Positions 1 through 11,974 of a stretch of DNA of 64,000 nucleotides are shown one piece after another. Source of the DNA: Paratinospora sagittata (lineage: Eukaryota; Streptophyta; Magnoliopsida; Ranunculales; Menispermaceae); assembly GCA_035771175.1 (NCBI GenBank), contig CM069596.1:13907001-13971000 (forward strand). Direction: 5' to 3'. Under the pieces are notes generated by a model that saw nothing but the letters and a program-made list of their open reading frames with translations, was not told where the DNA came from and made no database searches. How positions within the stretch are numbered: position 1 is the stretch's first letter; each line of letters starts with the position of its first letter. A program made the position numbers and the translations under genes.

Positions 1-1160
1 ATACTCTCTTTGCAGTGCGAAGCTTTTCTCCTCGAGAAGAAGTGCCATTTTGGAAAGAAATACAATTTGAAGGTGGGAACGAAACATAGGTTTGCGTGTC
101 TTATGACTTTTCATAAAGTTTTCATTTATTTATCATTATTTCTATTATTCACTTATGCCGCATTATTATGTATAGTGTTCATACATGTCATGCTTATGCC
201 TTAATATATGGAGTCCATGTATTATATTGTTACTATGTCAGATTAGCGGTCAATTTGACTAAACCAGACTTAGTTTTGTCCTCAGTAACTTTGAATATTG
301 AACGGGAAGCAGCTTGCTGCTCTAGAAGACTTGCTATTTAAGCGAGACCTTGTGTTCCCACCTCTCGACCTGGGGACTGGTCTGATTGGTCCTATTGAAA
401 GTTGTTTGCTTGTATAGGTGATACTGGACATCTTAACAATGCACGCGGTGATGCCGACACTGATAAGCATCACCAGACACTGTCAAATCATGTCTAATGT
501 AAGTAAAGACCAGACCTGCACATGCATAGTCATCATACATAAAATAAGAACCACCTAAGGACGTAAGTAGTCTGTGATCTATGGATTATTTACTAGTGCA
601 ATTATGCCCACTATTATTGATGTTTTTCCTAAAGATGGATGTACAATGTGAACACAAAATTACGTGGACATGGACATTTGTACGTGAACCTATAGTGATA
701 TATGGTCACAAAACCATTACGAGACAGTGTTATGTATACTTACATGTTAAGCTATGTTGCATTGTTTATGATGTTATGTTGTGTATATCTGATGTATGAT
801 TATGATATCTTCTTTATTAATTGTCATGTTCACAACCTATTTTATCCACTGGGCAATAGCTCATCCCGTTGCTTACCATTTTACAGGAGTCTATGTTGGA
901 TTGGGCGAAGGTGTTTTGGGCCCTCATTTTGTACCCCCTTACTTATTTGTTCAAATTAGTTAGGGAGATTTTTGGAAGGATATTCCCTCATTATTGGTGG
1001 TTCCATACTGCCTACATTCTGTACAAAATACATTATGAAATTAATGAAAACAGACTTGTACTTGAATTGTGTACCTGCGCACTCGATAACTGTTATAATG
1101 CATTCACATTCCGCCTATGAGGGTCCCGCCTATTTAGGCACATCCGGGTTGGGTGTGACA
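1..1160 (+). repeat. Partial LTR of the local gypsy family
   Basis: This segment is the reverse complement, at clearly recognisable similarity, of the LTRs at 5207-6658 and 26179-27564. It includes the GGTTTGCGTGTC region near 90 and the conserved terminus GGGTGTGACA ending at 1160. Its start lies outside the window. No tRNA-primer site follows the terminus, so it is a 3' LTR or a solo LTR of an element in the opposite orientation to the two full copies. No coding content is supported; the short ORFs here are chance. Confidence 0.85.
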
Positions 1161-4100
1161 GTAAGAATATTCCTATATATCTTACATGAACTCATGGCTT
1201 CCACCCTTTGACCATATGTTACTTTAATCAAGTCGAAACCTAAAATTTCTTTCCCACGTTCATCTAGGTTAAACAAATCAATATAATTAATGGTCAGTTA
1301 ACTAGAAGCAATAAGCACAGACTAAAGCAAACAACTCAAAATTAACTAATTAAAATTAAAATTAAAAATCAAATCCAAGCTATACATGTAAGTTCCAATT
1401 GCAACCCCAGAACAAAATTTAAGCCATAATCAAATATGAAAACTCAAAATCCATAGGGTTAACATCATTGAAAGAAAAAAACACAAATACAAGAGAAGAA
1501 AAGGATAAAAAATAAAATCTTGCAACGAATCCTTCAATCCTTGAATCGGCTTCTTCACGGCTTTCTAAAGTGTTTTCCTTCCTCTTTTCCACCTTCTTTT
1601 CTTCTTCTCTTTATGGATTTCTCTACTTTTCAATTCTTAGTAACCCTATTTATAATAGTGGAGAACCATGGGAAACAAAACCCCAAAAGTTCAAAAATAA
1701 ATAAATAAGTCACATAAAATAAAAACACCCTAGCGTCGCTGCGCTCAAAATCACCATTGCGACACTTAGTTATTGTCTACTCCTTATAATTCAACTTCTC
1801 AATGTTGCGGCATCCATTTTCATCACCGCAGTGCTCATTCCCTGCTTTGTGTTTTTCTCCTTTGCTACTTTAAAACTTGCATATTCAACCCTTCTTGTAC
1901 TCTCACTTGTTTTCCTACAAAACAAAGCATCAAATGAGTATCTAAACCATAAAAAAAAAAACCTAAAATGCACACCTAACACTAATAAAACCACAAAATG
2001 ACTAGCTAAAATTCAACCTATCACATTTCAAATCAGCATGTCATCTAAAAGGTTAAATGTATTTTTTATGGTAAAGAGGAGACACTTTCAGAAAGTTCAC
2101 CCTTAGGTATGGAAATTGATATATGCTAATTATGATTCATGTGTTAGAATCAATTGTAACTTGCATAAAAAGTAGATCATATTATTGCCAAAAATATTGG
2201 CAAGTGATTTTTTTATTTTTATTTTTTGCCTATTTAGATCTCTCTGTAACTTTATATTGTGATTTATTCTCAGTTCGCATAGCTTTATCAAATTCTCATG
2301 ATATTTCTTATTCTTATCCACAAACTAAACAATCACCTTGAAACCCAAGCGGAAGAAAATAAGAGGTCATGAACTTGAGGTCATGAACTTGATAAAATAA
2401 TCCAAGTTAATGGTCATGCGCGCCTTAATATATAGACCCTAAGATTTGGAAGCCAATATATAATAACTCTTTCATGTTTTCCACTAAGCATGAAATAACT
2501 GTACGAGCATTCGTTGCACTAAAATATAAGAAATGGAGACAAATCCCAAATGTTAACAAAACTTCGATGTATCAAAGTATAGTAGTATAAATTGTAACCT
2601 ATTACCTTCTCACTTTTGTGGTTGTAGAATTATTCATTGCTCGTATTACATTTTATATTTTTTAATGTCATGAATTCAATTATTTCATCTTCCAAATGAA
2701 ACTAATCAAAATTAATAATGTATTGTATAAAATAAGTTTGACATAGACTTAACAGTTCCTCGCGTACTAAAATGCGTTAATGATAATTTGACGATGAGGT
2801 ATCTTCAACAAATGCTTTGGTCATTTGATTCGTTTGAAGATATAGAAAAAATATTGTAAAGATAAAATGCCTCGTATTAGTGCTAAAGATTTGAAATAGT
2901 ATTATAATTTTGTCAATGAAGAATCTTACAAGATATGTATTTATAACCACTAGAAACATAAATACGCCAATAAAACATTATTGTAATAATAAATGTCTTA
3001 ATTTGCAAAAAAGAGTGACACAAATGTGAAGAACAGAGCCAAGGCATACATCCTACATTATGTAGGATGAAAATCTTTCTTGCGGCTCGAGGAGTGCAAT
3101 GTGAGTGTGCAAATTGTGTTTTATTTCATTTAGAGTTCAAATAATCTCATCTAACGTATAACATGTCATTTTTTTTAATTGCGTGTTGATCTTTATGAAG
3201 AATGTTATAAAAATAAGAAGAAGAAGACCTGAATGTCAAAGAAGGCTGAAGAAAACCATGAAAGAAAACTTTATAAACCTTGAAATTAGTGAGAACTTAG
3301 TTAAGGTTTGTTTGCATTTATTCACTAATTTGTTATACTATTGTTTAGAGGAATTTTGTCCTTAATTTTGTTAAGTTTAAGTTGTATGTGGTTTTATCTT
3401 AATATTTGCTATGGGGTAAGGTCATATATTATATTGTCAAATTACAATTCACTAAATTAAAAATTTGTTGTATTTAGTTTTATTTCGTTTAGAGTTCAAA
3501 TAATCTCATCTAATGTATAACACGTCATTTTTCTAAATTAGCGAGACTGTAAACCGAAAAGGAGCAATCTTGTATTGATCTTTATGAATAATGTTATAAA
3601 AGTAAGAAGAAAAAGACTTTAATGTCAAAAGAAGGGGGAGGGAAACCAAGCAAGGGAACTTAGCTATAACCTTGAGATTTGTGATAACTTGGTTAAGGTT
3701 TGCTTGCATTTATTATACCATTGCTCGGAGGAATTCTTGTCCTTGATTTTAATAAGTTTAAGTTGGACGTGGTTTTATCTTAATATTATATTATTAAATT
3801 GCAATTCAATAAATTAGAAGTTTGTTGTATTTTCTTATAATATAATAGTCAATTTTAGATTTGTTAGATTTATTTTGTTTCATTGAAGTATGTTATCCTA
3901 TGAGTTTTACATGTGAATATGATAATGTTAACAATTGTTACATATATATGTAATGTTTTTTTTCTTTTTTTGTTTATGGGTTGCAAAATTATAAATTATT
4001 AGACCAACATATTCTTGGTTCTTGTTTACAATTTTTAATAGAGAAAAACACTAGAAAAGAATGAAGAATTACAAGCACAAATAAAAGCCTCACCCCTTTA

Positions 4101-5206
4101 ATGGGGATGTCATCGCAGAAGATGTAATTTTTTTATTTAAGTAATTTATTGCTACTTATGGGCTTTAGTGACAAATCTTAAGGCTAAATTTAGGTAATAT
4201 TAGGGGTCTCAGACATAGACCTAAGCCAATTGCACACGCTTCTACATATGTAAACCCATCATTTATACCACCAATAAATGACATAAGGCACATATACCAA
4301 GGGTCCCAAAAAAATATGGACGAATTAATTACTTACAATAAAGAGTTTGTTGCAAAGAATATTTTTCAGAGAGTTGCAACAAGGAGTTCAAGGAGACCAT
4401 AACACAGATTAAAGTAATGTTCATGCCACTCGACATTGACAATACTCTCAATCACCCGATTACGAGACTTGATTACTAATGGTAAGTAAGATTTAGCTTC
4501 AAATATTGCAAAAAGCTTTCTATCATTATAATTAATTTAATATTTGAGATTAATTTACCTCACTTTTATGATATGTCACAATATAATAGCCTCTCGTATA
4601 AATATTTTGGGTGGAGGGTAGTGGTTGTTGCATTTGATTTATAATTAAATAAATGCATTTCACACATTAAATTTATCAACTTCATTTAGTTTACACCAAT
4701 TTTCTTTTAAGGCCTTGGAATCATGAAAACTTAAAGGCAATGTTAGGTATGAAATCTCAAAATAGTTTTCAAAAATTAAAATACAATTCTATTTTTTATT
4801 GATTTGTAATTTTTAAGAATGTGTTTGATATTTTTTTTAAAACTTGTTTTTAAATTCTAAAAATAGTAAAAATTGTTTGGTTTTGGTTAAAAGGACAATT
4901 GGTAGGACCTTTTTTAGTCTTGTCATTTGTACCTTGATATAAAGAAATTAGCTTGAAAGATGGATTAAAATATATTAAAAAAAAACTTTTTTTGTCAAAA
5001 AATAAATGAAAAAAACTTGAAAAACGACATTTACACATTATCTTAAAACAAGCTATTTTCTTGATTTTATACCAACAACTATTTTTAAATCTTTTCAAAC
5101 CAAGCATGTTTTCAACGCCCTTTGTATTCTTTGTTTTAAATACTAAAAGCTAAATTTAAATCTTATACCAAACATAGTTTAAGTCTCCTATTTGACCAAA
5201 ATATTT
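1161..5206. other. AT-rich intergenic DNA with decayed repeats
   Basis: No gene is supported in these 4 kb. The stretch 1230-2030 looks like a decayed promoter or LTR read on the minus strand: a TATA-like TATAAATAG near 1650 is preceded by pyrimidine-rich sequence. A 359-bp tandem duplication lies at 3119-3840. The rest is low-complexity AT-rich sequence. Around 3890-3960 there is loose similarity to 30535-30600, suggesting an unnamed dispersed repeat. Confidence 0.6.
3119..3840. repeat. Tandem duplication, period about 359 bp
   Basis: Two head-to-tail units begin at about 3119 and 3478. Both share TAGAGTTCAAATAATCTCAT near the start, GATCTTTATGAA in the middle, AAGTTTAAGTTG later and TTTGTTGTATTT at the end. 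The units have diverged by many substitutions and small indels, so the duplication is not recent. No function is apparent. Confidence 0.75.
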
Positions 5207-5650
5207 TGTCACACCCCGCCCGGAAGCGCCTAAACCGGCGGTACACTCGCGGATGGGGCGCGTATTTGGAATTATAACAATGGTAGTAACAGAGTACGCA
5301 GTGAAAATATAAAATAGTACAAGTCTGATTTCATTTAATTCAGAATACATTTGTACATGAAATGGTTAAGGGAACACTCTCCCAAAAATCCTCAATGTTT
5401 AATACAAAGGATACAAAATGTGGGCTCCATAACCCTGCACCTAGTCCACCCTAATTTCCTGTGATAAATTGGATAATAACGGGGTGAGCTTAATGCTCTC
5501 AGTGGGTAAAATAGTTCGTGAGTATAACAATTAATAAAGCAAACTTCATAATTAAATATAATAAATACACATCAAAGCATCATAATCAATCAATATGTAT
5601 GTATGCATGACACCGTCTCGTAATGGTTTGATGATTGTACATCGCCTGAA

Positions 5651-5782
5651 TTCACGTACAAATGTCCTTCCCCAAGCGTAGCCAGGTTCTCATTGTACGT
5701 CCCTCCTAAAGAATGATGCTCTGGATTCACGTACAGATGTTCCTCCCCAGGCGTAGCCGGGTTCTCATTGTACGTCCCTCTC
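5651..5782. repeat. 75-bp direct repeat inside the LTR
   Basis: Two units start at 5651 and 5726, each beginning TTCACGTACA and containing CATTGTACGTCCCTC. Element 2 has two units in its 5' LTR (starting 26608 and 26683) but only one in its 3' LTR (about 16884), so the copy number varies. The position well upstream of the TATA-like box on the transcribed strand would fit an enhancer-type repeat; that role is inference. Confidence 0.8.
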
Positions 5783-6508
5783 CAGGGAAATATAATGAAT
5801 AGCGAGCAATGTTCCTAACTATTCTATGAATCATAAACCACATACATCCCTAGGTGGTGATATGTATGATGCAAATGCATGAACTGGTCTAGTCTACAGG
5901 TCTGGTCTGGTCTTTACTTAACATTTAGACAGACTTTGGCAACGTCTGGTGATCCTTATCAGGGTCAGTATCACGATGTGCAAGGTTAGGACATTCAGTA
6001 TTACTTGTATAAGCTAATAGCTTTCAATAAGACCAACTAGATCAGTCTCCAGTTGAGAGGTGAGACACGAGGTCTGCTTAAATACCAATCACCTAGAGCA
6101 GCACGCTGCCTCCCGTTCACTATTTAAAGTTACTGAGGACAAGACCGAGTTTAGTTGAGCCAGATTGACCACTAATCCGACATTACAACAGTATAATACA
6201 TGAATTCCAAATATACAGGCATAAGTGTGACAGTATAAACATTATATGATATAATGCAGTGTAAATGAACAGTAGACATAATAATAAATGAATATAAACT
6301 TTAATAAAATTTATAGGACACGCAAACCTATATTTCGTTCCCCACCTTCAAATAAGAACTTCTTCCGGAACTAGAGCTTTTCCCCGGGCAGAACCGCGTT
6401 GCACCGCACAGAAGTCTCAAAAGACTAAAACTCAAAATGAGTGAGAAAGAGAAGGAAAAATCACAAGGAGAGTGATTTTGGTGTGAGAAATGAGGAGGGG
6501 AAGGGTTG

Positions 6509-6517
6509 TTTATATAG
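6509..6517 (-). promoter_or_regulatory. LTR TATA-like box
   Basis: The minus strand reads CTATATAAA, a good plant TATA match. The same site is preserved in the other LTR of this element at 15862-15870. In element 2 it is degraded to a TATTTAAG-like sequence (around 17640). The U3/R boundary would lie about 30 nt downstream on the minus strand. Confidence 0.5.
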
Positions 6518-6550
6518 AGATTTTTGGCACTTGAACGTTCGGCGCGTTGA

Positions 6551-6613
6551 GCCTCAACGTTCGAGCGTTGCGCCTCAACGTTCGAGCGTTGCGCCTCAAC
6601 GTTCGGGCTGGTA
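6551..6613. repeat. 21-bp tandem repeat, three units, in LTR
   Basis: Three units starting at 6551, 6572 and 6593, each beginning GCCTCAACGTTCG. The corresponding region of element 2 (about 17660-17770) has related but rearranged GTTCGGGCAC repeats. The 15011-15944 LTR has almost lost the array. It lies just downstream of the TATA-like box in the transcribed direction, so it would be in the 5' untranslated RNA. Confidence 0.75.
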
Positions 6614-6658
6614 CCCAAATTTTTTTTTTTTTTTTGTGTGCAATCCTATGGTATTACA

Positions 6659-6687
6659 CTCTACCCCCCCCCCCCCCCCCCCTTAAA
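6659..6687 (-). other. Polypurine tract of gypsy element 1
   Basis: Immediately inside the 3' LTR the minus strand reads TTTAAG, then 19 consecutive G, then TAGAG. In element 2 the equivalent site (17824-17838) is AAGGGGGATAGAG with only five G. This is the expected plus-strand primer site. The homopolymer has expanded in this copy. Confidence 0.75.
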
Positions 6688-6705
6688 GGGATTTTGCCCT
6701 CGAAA

Positions 6706-7225
6706 TCAGTTCAAGTAGTCATGATGGTTATTCAGCTTGAGATTCACTGTTGGCATCATCGTTTGCCAGTTCAGGGTAGGGCATGTATGATCCCTGAATG
6801 GCACTATGGCCAGTGGAATCCTCAACATCATGAAACCATGGAGAGCAAATGGAGTCGGATTCGTCCTCAGAAGATTCCAACCTTTGCTTAACAGATGGTG
6901 GTGTAAGGCGCTGGTTACGTCATTTGAGGGCAGGTAGGTTGAGCGGTGGAGTGTTTTTTCGTGTTATTGCTCGAATCCGACCGCCTGGCAATTTTAGTAG
7001 AAGGTCCTGCCAAGATAAGGGCACGGGATTCTTTTGGGCAAGATTGTTACGGAAAAGCCATGCACGCTCTGGAGATAAGGATCGCTGTCTGTGTGGCGAT
7101 GGAGTTGGTAATGCAAAGTAGTTCTGACTTGACTCTAATTCTTGAGGAGTAGCCACAGGTTGCCAAGGAGGCCACTGCGTGTGTGCATCACTATATCCAT
7201 TGATATTATTTTAAGACATTTGCAT
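6706..7225 (-). pseudogene. Extra ORF downstream of pol (element 1 copy)
   Basis: A sense-strand reading frame lying between the chromodomain stop and the polypurine tract. It starts with ATG at 7225 (protein start MQM) and ends near 6706. This copy has a stop at codon 5, another after the motif PPLNLPALK, and a late one-base shift. The homologous copy at 17858-18378 is open where this one is closed, and matches along its length: DAHTQW, WQPVATP, PTPSPHRQ, SLSPERAWLFRNN, SWQDLL, KLPGG, PPLNLP, VKQR and the acidic end SDSICS-WFHDV. The inferred product is about 173 residues, proline/serine rich with an acidic C-terminus and no membrane segment. I do not recognise the family. It is not a chromodomain, RNase H or dUTPase. 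Confidence 0.6.
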
Positions 7226-7316
7226 AGTTATTCAAGTGAAACAATGTATTAAGATAGGTGTAAACAAAGTTCCATCATTTTATTGATAAGTGAAAATAGT
7301 ACAATGTATCACATCA

Positions 7317-10300
7317 TCAGTTGGTACTAGAAAACAATTCAGGGTATTTCTGTTTAATTGTTGCTTCTAGTTCCCATGTTGCTTCCTCGATGCCGTTGTG
7401 ATCCCAGAGCACTTTCACAAGTGGTATGCTACGTCGTCGTAGTTCTTGAGTGTTTTTATCTAAAATCTTTATCGCTCTTTCCTGACGCCTATTTCCTTTC
7501 TCAACCCGTACCACGACTAAAGGGATGATATGCGAAGGATCAGGATGATACTTTCGAAGCATAGATACGTGAAAAACGTCATGAACCTTAGGCATGGATG
7601 ATGGAAGGGACAGACGATAAGCAAGTTTACCAATACGTTCAATGATCTGAAATGGACCGATATACCATGGGGAGAGCTATCATTTGATCCCAAAGCGTTT
7701 GACACCTCTTGTGGGCTGAACTTTTAGAAAAATCAATTCCCCTTATCAAATTCTAGAGGCTGTCTCCGCTTGTCAGCATAGCTCTTCTGTCGACTTTGTG
7801 CAACACAAAGTCGTTCCTTTACTAGTGTGATCTTCTCAGAAGTCTCTTGAACTAGTTCAGGGCCAACTGCTGTCGATTTGCCATATCTAACCAGCATACC
7901 GGAGATCTGCAAGGGCGACCATAGAGAGTCTCGTACGGTGCCATGTCGATACTAGTTTGGTAGTTGTTGTTGTATGCAAACTTGGCTAAATGTAAGTATT
8001 TTGCCCATCCCACATTAAAGTCCAAAATGCAACACCGTAACATGTCCTCTAAGATTTGTATAAGACGCTCTGACTGCCCATCAGTCTGAGGGTGAAAGGT
8101 TGTGCTCATGGTGATCTTAGAGCTCATTCTACTCTGAAAGCTTTGCCAAAATTTTGATGTAAATCGAGGGTCTCGATCAGAGATGATTGTAAGTTGTATG
8201 CCATGGAGGCGTACGATTTCTCTTTCATAGAGTTCGGCAAGTTTGGCGGGGTTATCCGTGAACTTTATTGGCAAGAAGTATGCAGACTTTGTAAGTCTGT
8301 CAATGATAACCCAGATAGCATCTTGCCCATTATTATTACTAGGCAAGGCCGTAACAAAATCCATTGCGATGTTCTCCCACTTCCATTCTCCAATAGGTAA
8401 CGTTTGGAGGAGACTAGAGGGAAGTCTTCATTCTGCCTTAACTTGTTGGCAAACGAGACATCGAGTAACGAAGTCTGCAATCGCCTTCTTCATCCTAGAA
8501 AACCAGAATTGTCGTTTGACATCCTTGTACATCTTGTCACCCCCAGGATGCATAGCGAACCTCGAACAGTGCATCTCAGTGAGCACTTCTTTCCGAACCT
8601 CAGGATCGTTTGGCAGACAGAGACGTTTTTTATAGAAAACGACCCCGTCTTCAGAGATAGACCAGTAAGGAAGGTCTTGTCCGCTGGGTAGAAGTTCTCG
8701 TTTCTCCAATAACATAGGGTCGTTGGCTTGAGTTGTTGAAATCTTTCGAACCAGCTCAGAGGTGGCTGATAATTGAGAAAGTCGTGATCTTGCTCCCTCT
8801 TCGATCAGTTGTAGGTTAAAATTCTCCATCTCTGTAGCCAACTTCCCCATTTCGAAGTTAAGAGTACAAGCAACATAAGATTTTCTACTTAGGGCATCAG
8901 CCACAACATTGGCCTTTCCGGGATGGTACTGGAGTTGAAAGTCATAATCTTTCAAGAATTCTAACCATCGTCTTTGGCGAAGGTTTAGGTCTCTTTGAGT
9001 GTATATGTACTTAAGACTCTTGTGATCTGAGAAGATCTCAAACCGTTCACCGTATAGGTAATGACCCCATAACTTCAGTGCAAATACCCTCATGAATCTT
9101 CAGTTGCCTTGAGGCATATGCAACAACTTGGCCTTCTTGCATTAGTACGGCACCTAAGCCTTGGAGAGAGGCATCGGTGTATAGTGAAAATCCAAGTGAA
9201 TTTCTTGGAGTGATAAGTATTGGTGCCGTCGTGAGGCGTTTCTTCAATTCCTGAAATGATGCTTCACAGGCGGGATTCCAGATGAATCGCACGTTTTTTC
9301 GAGTGAGCTTTGTCATAGGTTCAGCAATCTTTGAGAAGTCCTTGATGAAGCGTCTGTAATAGCCATCCAAACCAAGAAAACTCCTAATCTGAGTAACAGT
9401 GGTAGGCTGCTTCCAGTTTAAAACTGCTTCAACCTTAGAAGTATCTACCTTAATGCCATTGCCTGAAACCACATGGCCTAGGAATTAAACTCGCTTCGCC
9501 CAAAATTCGCTCTTACTCAACTTTGCATATAGTTTGTGGCTTTTCAAGGTCTGAAGGACTATCTTCATATGTATCTTATGGTCTTCCTCGATTAAGGAAT
9601 ATATCAAGATATCGTCCACAAAAACCACCACAAATCGGTATAAGTATAACCGAAATATGCGGTTCATCAAATCCATGAATGCAGCAGGTGCATTTGTTAG
9701 ACCAAACGGCAATACCAAGAACTCGTAGTGACCGTACCGAGTTCTGAATGTCGTCTTGATAATGTCCGACTCTCGAATCTGGAGTTGGTGATAACCAAAT
9801 CGTAAATCAATCTTAGAGAAGTATTTGGCGTCTCTAAGTTGGTCGAACAAGTCATCGATCCTGGGCAACAGGTATCTGTTCTTAATGGTGATGTTATTGA
9901 GCTTGCGATAGTCTTTGGAAAGTCGTAACGAACCATCCTTTTTGCAAACGAACAAAACTGGAGCGCCCCAAGGAGATGAACTCTTTCTGATGAAGTCATT
10001 ACTCTCTAATTCCTTTAGTTGTTTGTCTAATTCGACCAGCTCGACATTTGACATTTTGTACGGTGGAATTGAGATAGGCCCAGTCTCAGGTATGAGGTTG
10101 ATTTCAAAATCGAATTCCCTAACTGGAGGTAGACTAGGAAGGTCATTTAGAAAAACTGTTGGGAATTCAGATATGACCGGAACATCGTGTACTTCGAGAA
10201 AGTACAGTGCTGGTGATTCATTTTCATCACCAAGGGATAGAGCTCGAAGTTGTGCCTTAAGGAGTGCAACAGTCAAGTTGTGTATCCATTTCCTTGTTCC

Positions 10301-11974
10301 CTAAATCTTAACAAACTCCCTCGTGGGCAAGGTTAACTGAACTTGATTCTTCATACAATCGATCTTTGCCTTCAGTGGTGCGAGCCAATCTATGCCGAGG
10401 ATGATGTCAAAGTCTTCAATGTCCATCACAAAAAGATCTGCATATATGATATGTTCTGACATTCGAAGTTCACATTGAGAACACTGTAATTTCACGTCAG
10501 TACCAGATCCTAAAGGTGATGTGACATGGAGTGTGAGTGTTGTGGGTTCAGGATGCAACCCTAAATGTCTTACCAATGCAAACGATATGAAAGAATGCGT
10601 AGCACCTGAATCGAACAAGACATGCACCATTGTATTGAACAAGAGAAATGTACCTTCGACTACATTGTTGTCTGGGAGGGGTTGTTGAGCGATAGCAAAT
10701 GCTCTACCCTGGTTCCATTGCCCCTGGTTCTACTGGTTCTGCCTAGGTTGGGCATTAGCATCAGGTGGTGCTTGTTGGACGGGAACAACATAAATAGGTT
10801 GCTGAAGGTGCGGACAGGCATATCTTACATGGCCCTGCTGGCCGCAGTTGTAACATGTCAGCATGTACTGCTGATTGTTCTGCTGGCCATGCTGATTGTG
10901 GTGCCGACCACCACCTCTGTCATTGTCGTTTCTATGGCCACCCTTGCCATGACGACCTCCGCGGCCATGATTTTGAAAACCCTGATGGTTAGGGTTAGAA
11001 GTTTCAGCCGCAGGTGTTGTGGCCTCATTCTTCTGAACAGGGGTTGGGAGGGATGGGTTCTGATTATAGTAGGGCTTCTTCTTGTTGCCCTGCTGCGAGC
11101 CCTGTTGGGAAAACGTTGCAGGCCATTTTTCCTTATTCATTTTCTGCTCCTGCATGATCTTCTTTTGCTCAAAGCTCATGGCCTTATCAACAACCTCCTT
11201 GTAAATCTTGAGATCCAAGATTGACAAGTCTTGTCGAATATCAGTGCTAAAGCCATTATAGAATTTTTCAATCTTACATTACTCCGTTGAGATGATGGAG
11301 AGAGAGTAAACCGATAATTCCTTGAACTTGCCAGCATATTCCCTGACGGTCATGCTGCCTTGGTATAACTTAGCAAATTCCTGGCGCTTCTACCTCTTCA
11401 CAGCGCTGGGGAAATACTCATCAATAAACATTGACTCGAATTGTTGCCAAGTCATATCCGTTGTGTTGACCCTTGGGTCCTCCTTTACTGTTATCCACCA
11501 TGTGTTTGCTCCACCAATAAGTTGGTAGGTCGCTAGTGGAATCTTTCGAGTCTCATCGACTCTCATTGCATCGAGAGCCTTCTTTGACTCATCCAGCCAC
11601 TTTTGCACCTCTTCAGCATCAATGGTACCAGCAAAAGTAAGAGGTTGTAGCCTCTTGTACTTGGTAATCTGATCGGTTAGAGATTCCGACCCAGATCTCA
11701 CAGGTGCCTGGACAGTGACAACCTGATTGGTCGCGGTCTAACGAACAATCGTCTGCACAGTTACTTTCATCGCCTCGATAAATCTGGCAAAAAAAGTTTC
11801 CATGCTCGAAGGCATGGCAAAGGGTGGGGGTGGGGGTGGTATTGCCTGCCCAGATGTAGTGGCAATGTCGGGTGTGACTCGTGCTGTCGTCGGAGGCGGC
11901 GGTTCCTGAATCTCAGAAGGTGCCTCCACTGCTGGACGGACAGTACGTGGCCTTCCTCTCTTCCTGGTTTACAT
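7317..11974 (-). pseudogene. gag-pol polyprotein of gypsy element 1, broken
   Basis: Gag starts at ATG 11974, but the second codon is TAA where the sister copy has CAA. The N-terminus carries an AT-hook-like RKRGRPR. A Ty3-type capsid region (TWQQFESMFIDEYFP) is followed by a CCHC knuckle (CYNCGQQGHVRYACP, about 10814-10855). Protease has FDSGATHSFI near 10610. RT has [23 protein letters not shown] and an intact FVDD near 9615. RNase H follows, then the integrase zinc region (CLVCQQ), DDE parts (MDFVTALP, SDRDPRFTS, DGQSER) and a C-terminal chromodomain (IPLVKVLW, EEATWELE). Gag through most of RNase H is in one frame with stops. A deletion of about 40 bp near 9090 and a further frameshift between 7850 and 7600 break the rest. 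Order and chromodomain fit the Tekay/Del chromoviruses. Non-functional. Confidence 0.92.

Larger units (their letters stand above)
5207..6658 (-). repeat. 3' LTR of gypsy element 1
   Basis: 1,452 bp, reading TGTCACACC at the low end and TATTACA at the high end, i.e. TG...CA termini. It is homologous to 15011-15944, 16454-17823, 26179-27564 and 1-1160. It contains two 75-bp repeats at 5651-5782, a TATA-like box and a 21-bp triple repeat. The first 400 bases are roughly 94% identical by eye to the partner LTR at 15011. Confidence 0.9.

Noticed and set aside
6551..6613. Short regular repeats as a CRISPR array
   Set aside because: Units are contiguous with no spacers, and the sequence is a plant LTR.
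6328..6618. Repetitive 96-codon minus ORF (NVEAQRS repeats)
   Set aside because: Produced by the 21-bp LTR repeat, whose period is a multiple of three. It is not conserved in the other LTRs.
10622..11224. 200-codon plus-strand ORF, and similar ones at 22,000-22,370 and 9915-10304
   Set aside because: They are antisense shadows of the Gly/Gln-rich gag and of RT, with no independent conservation or features.
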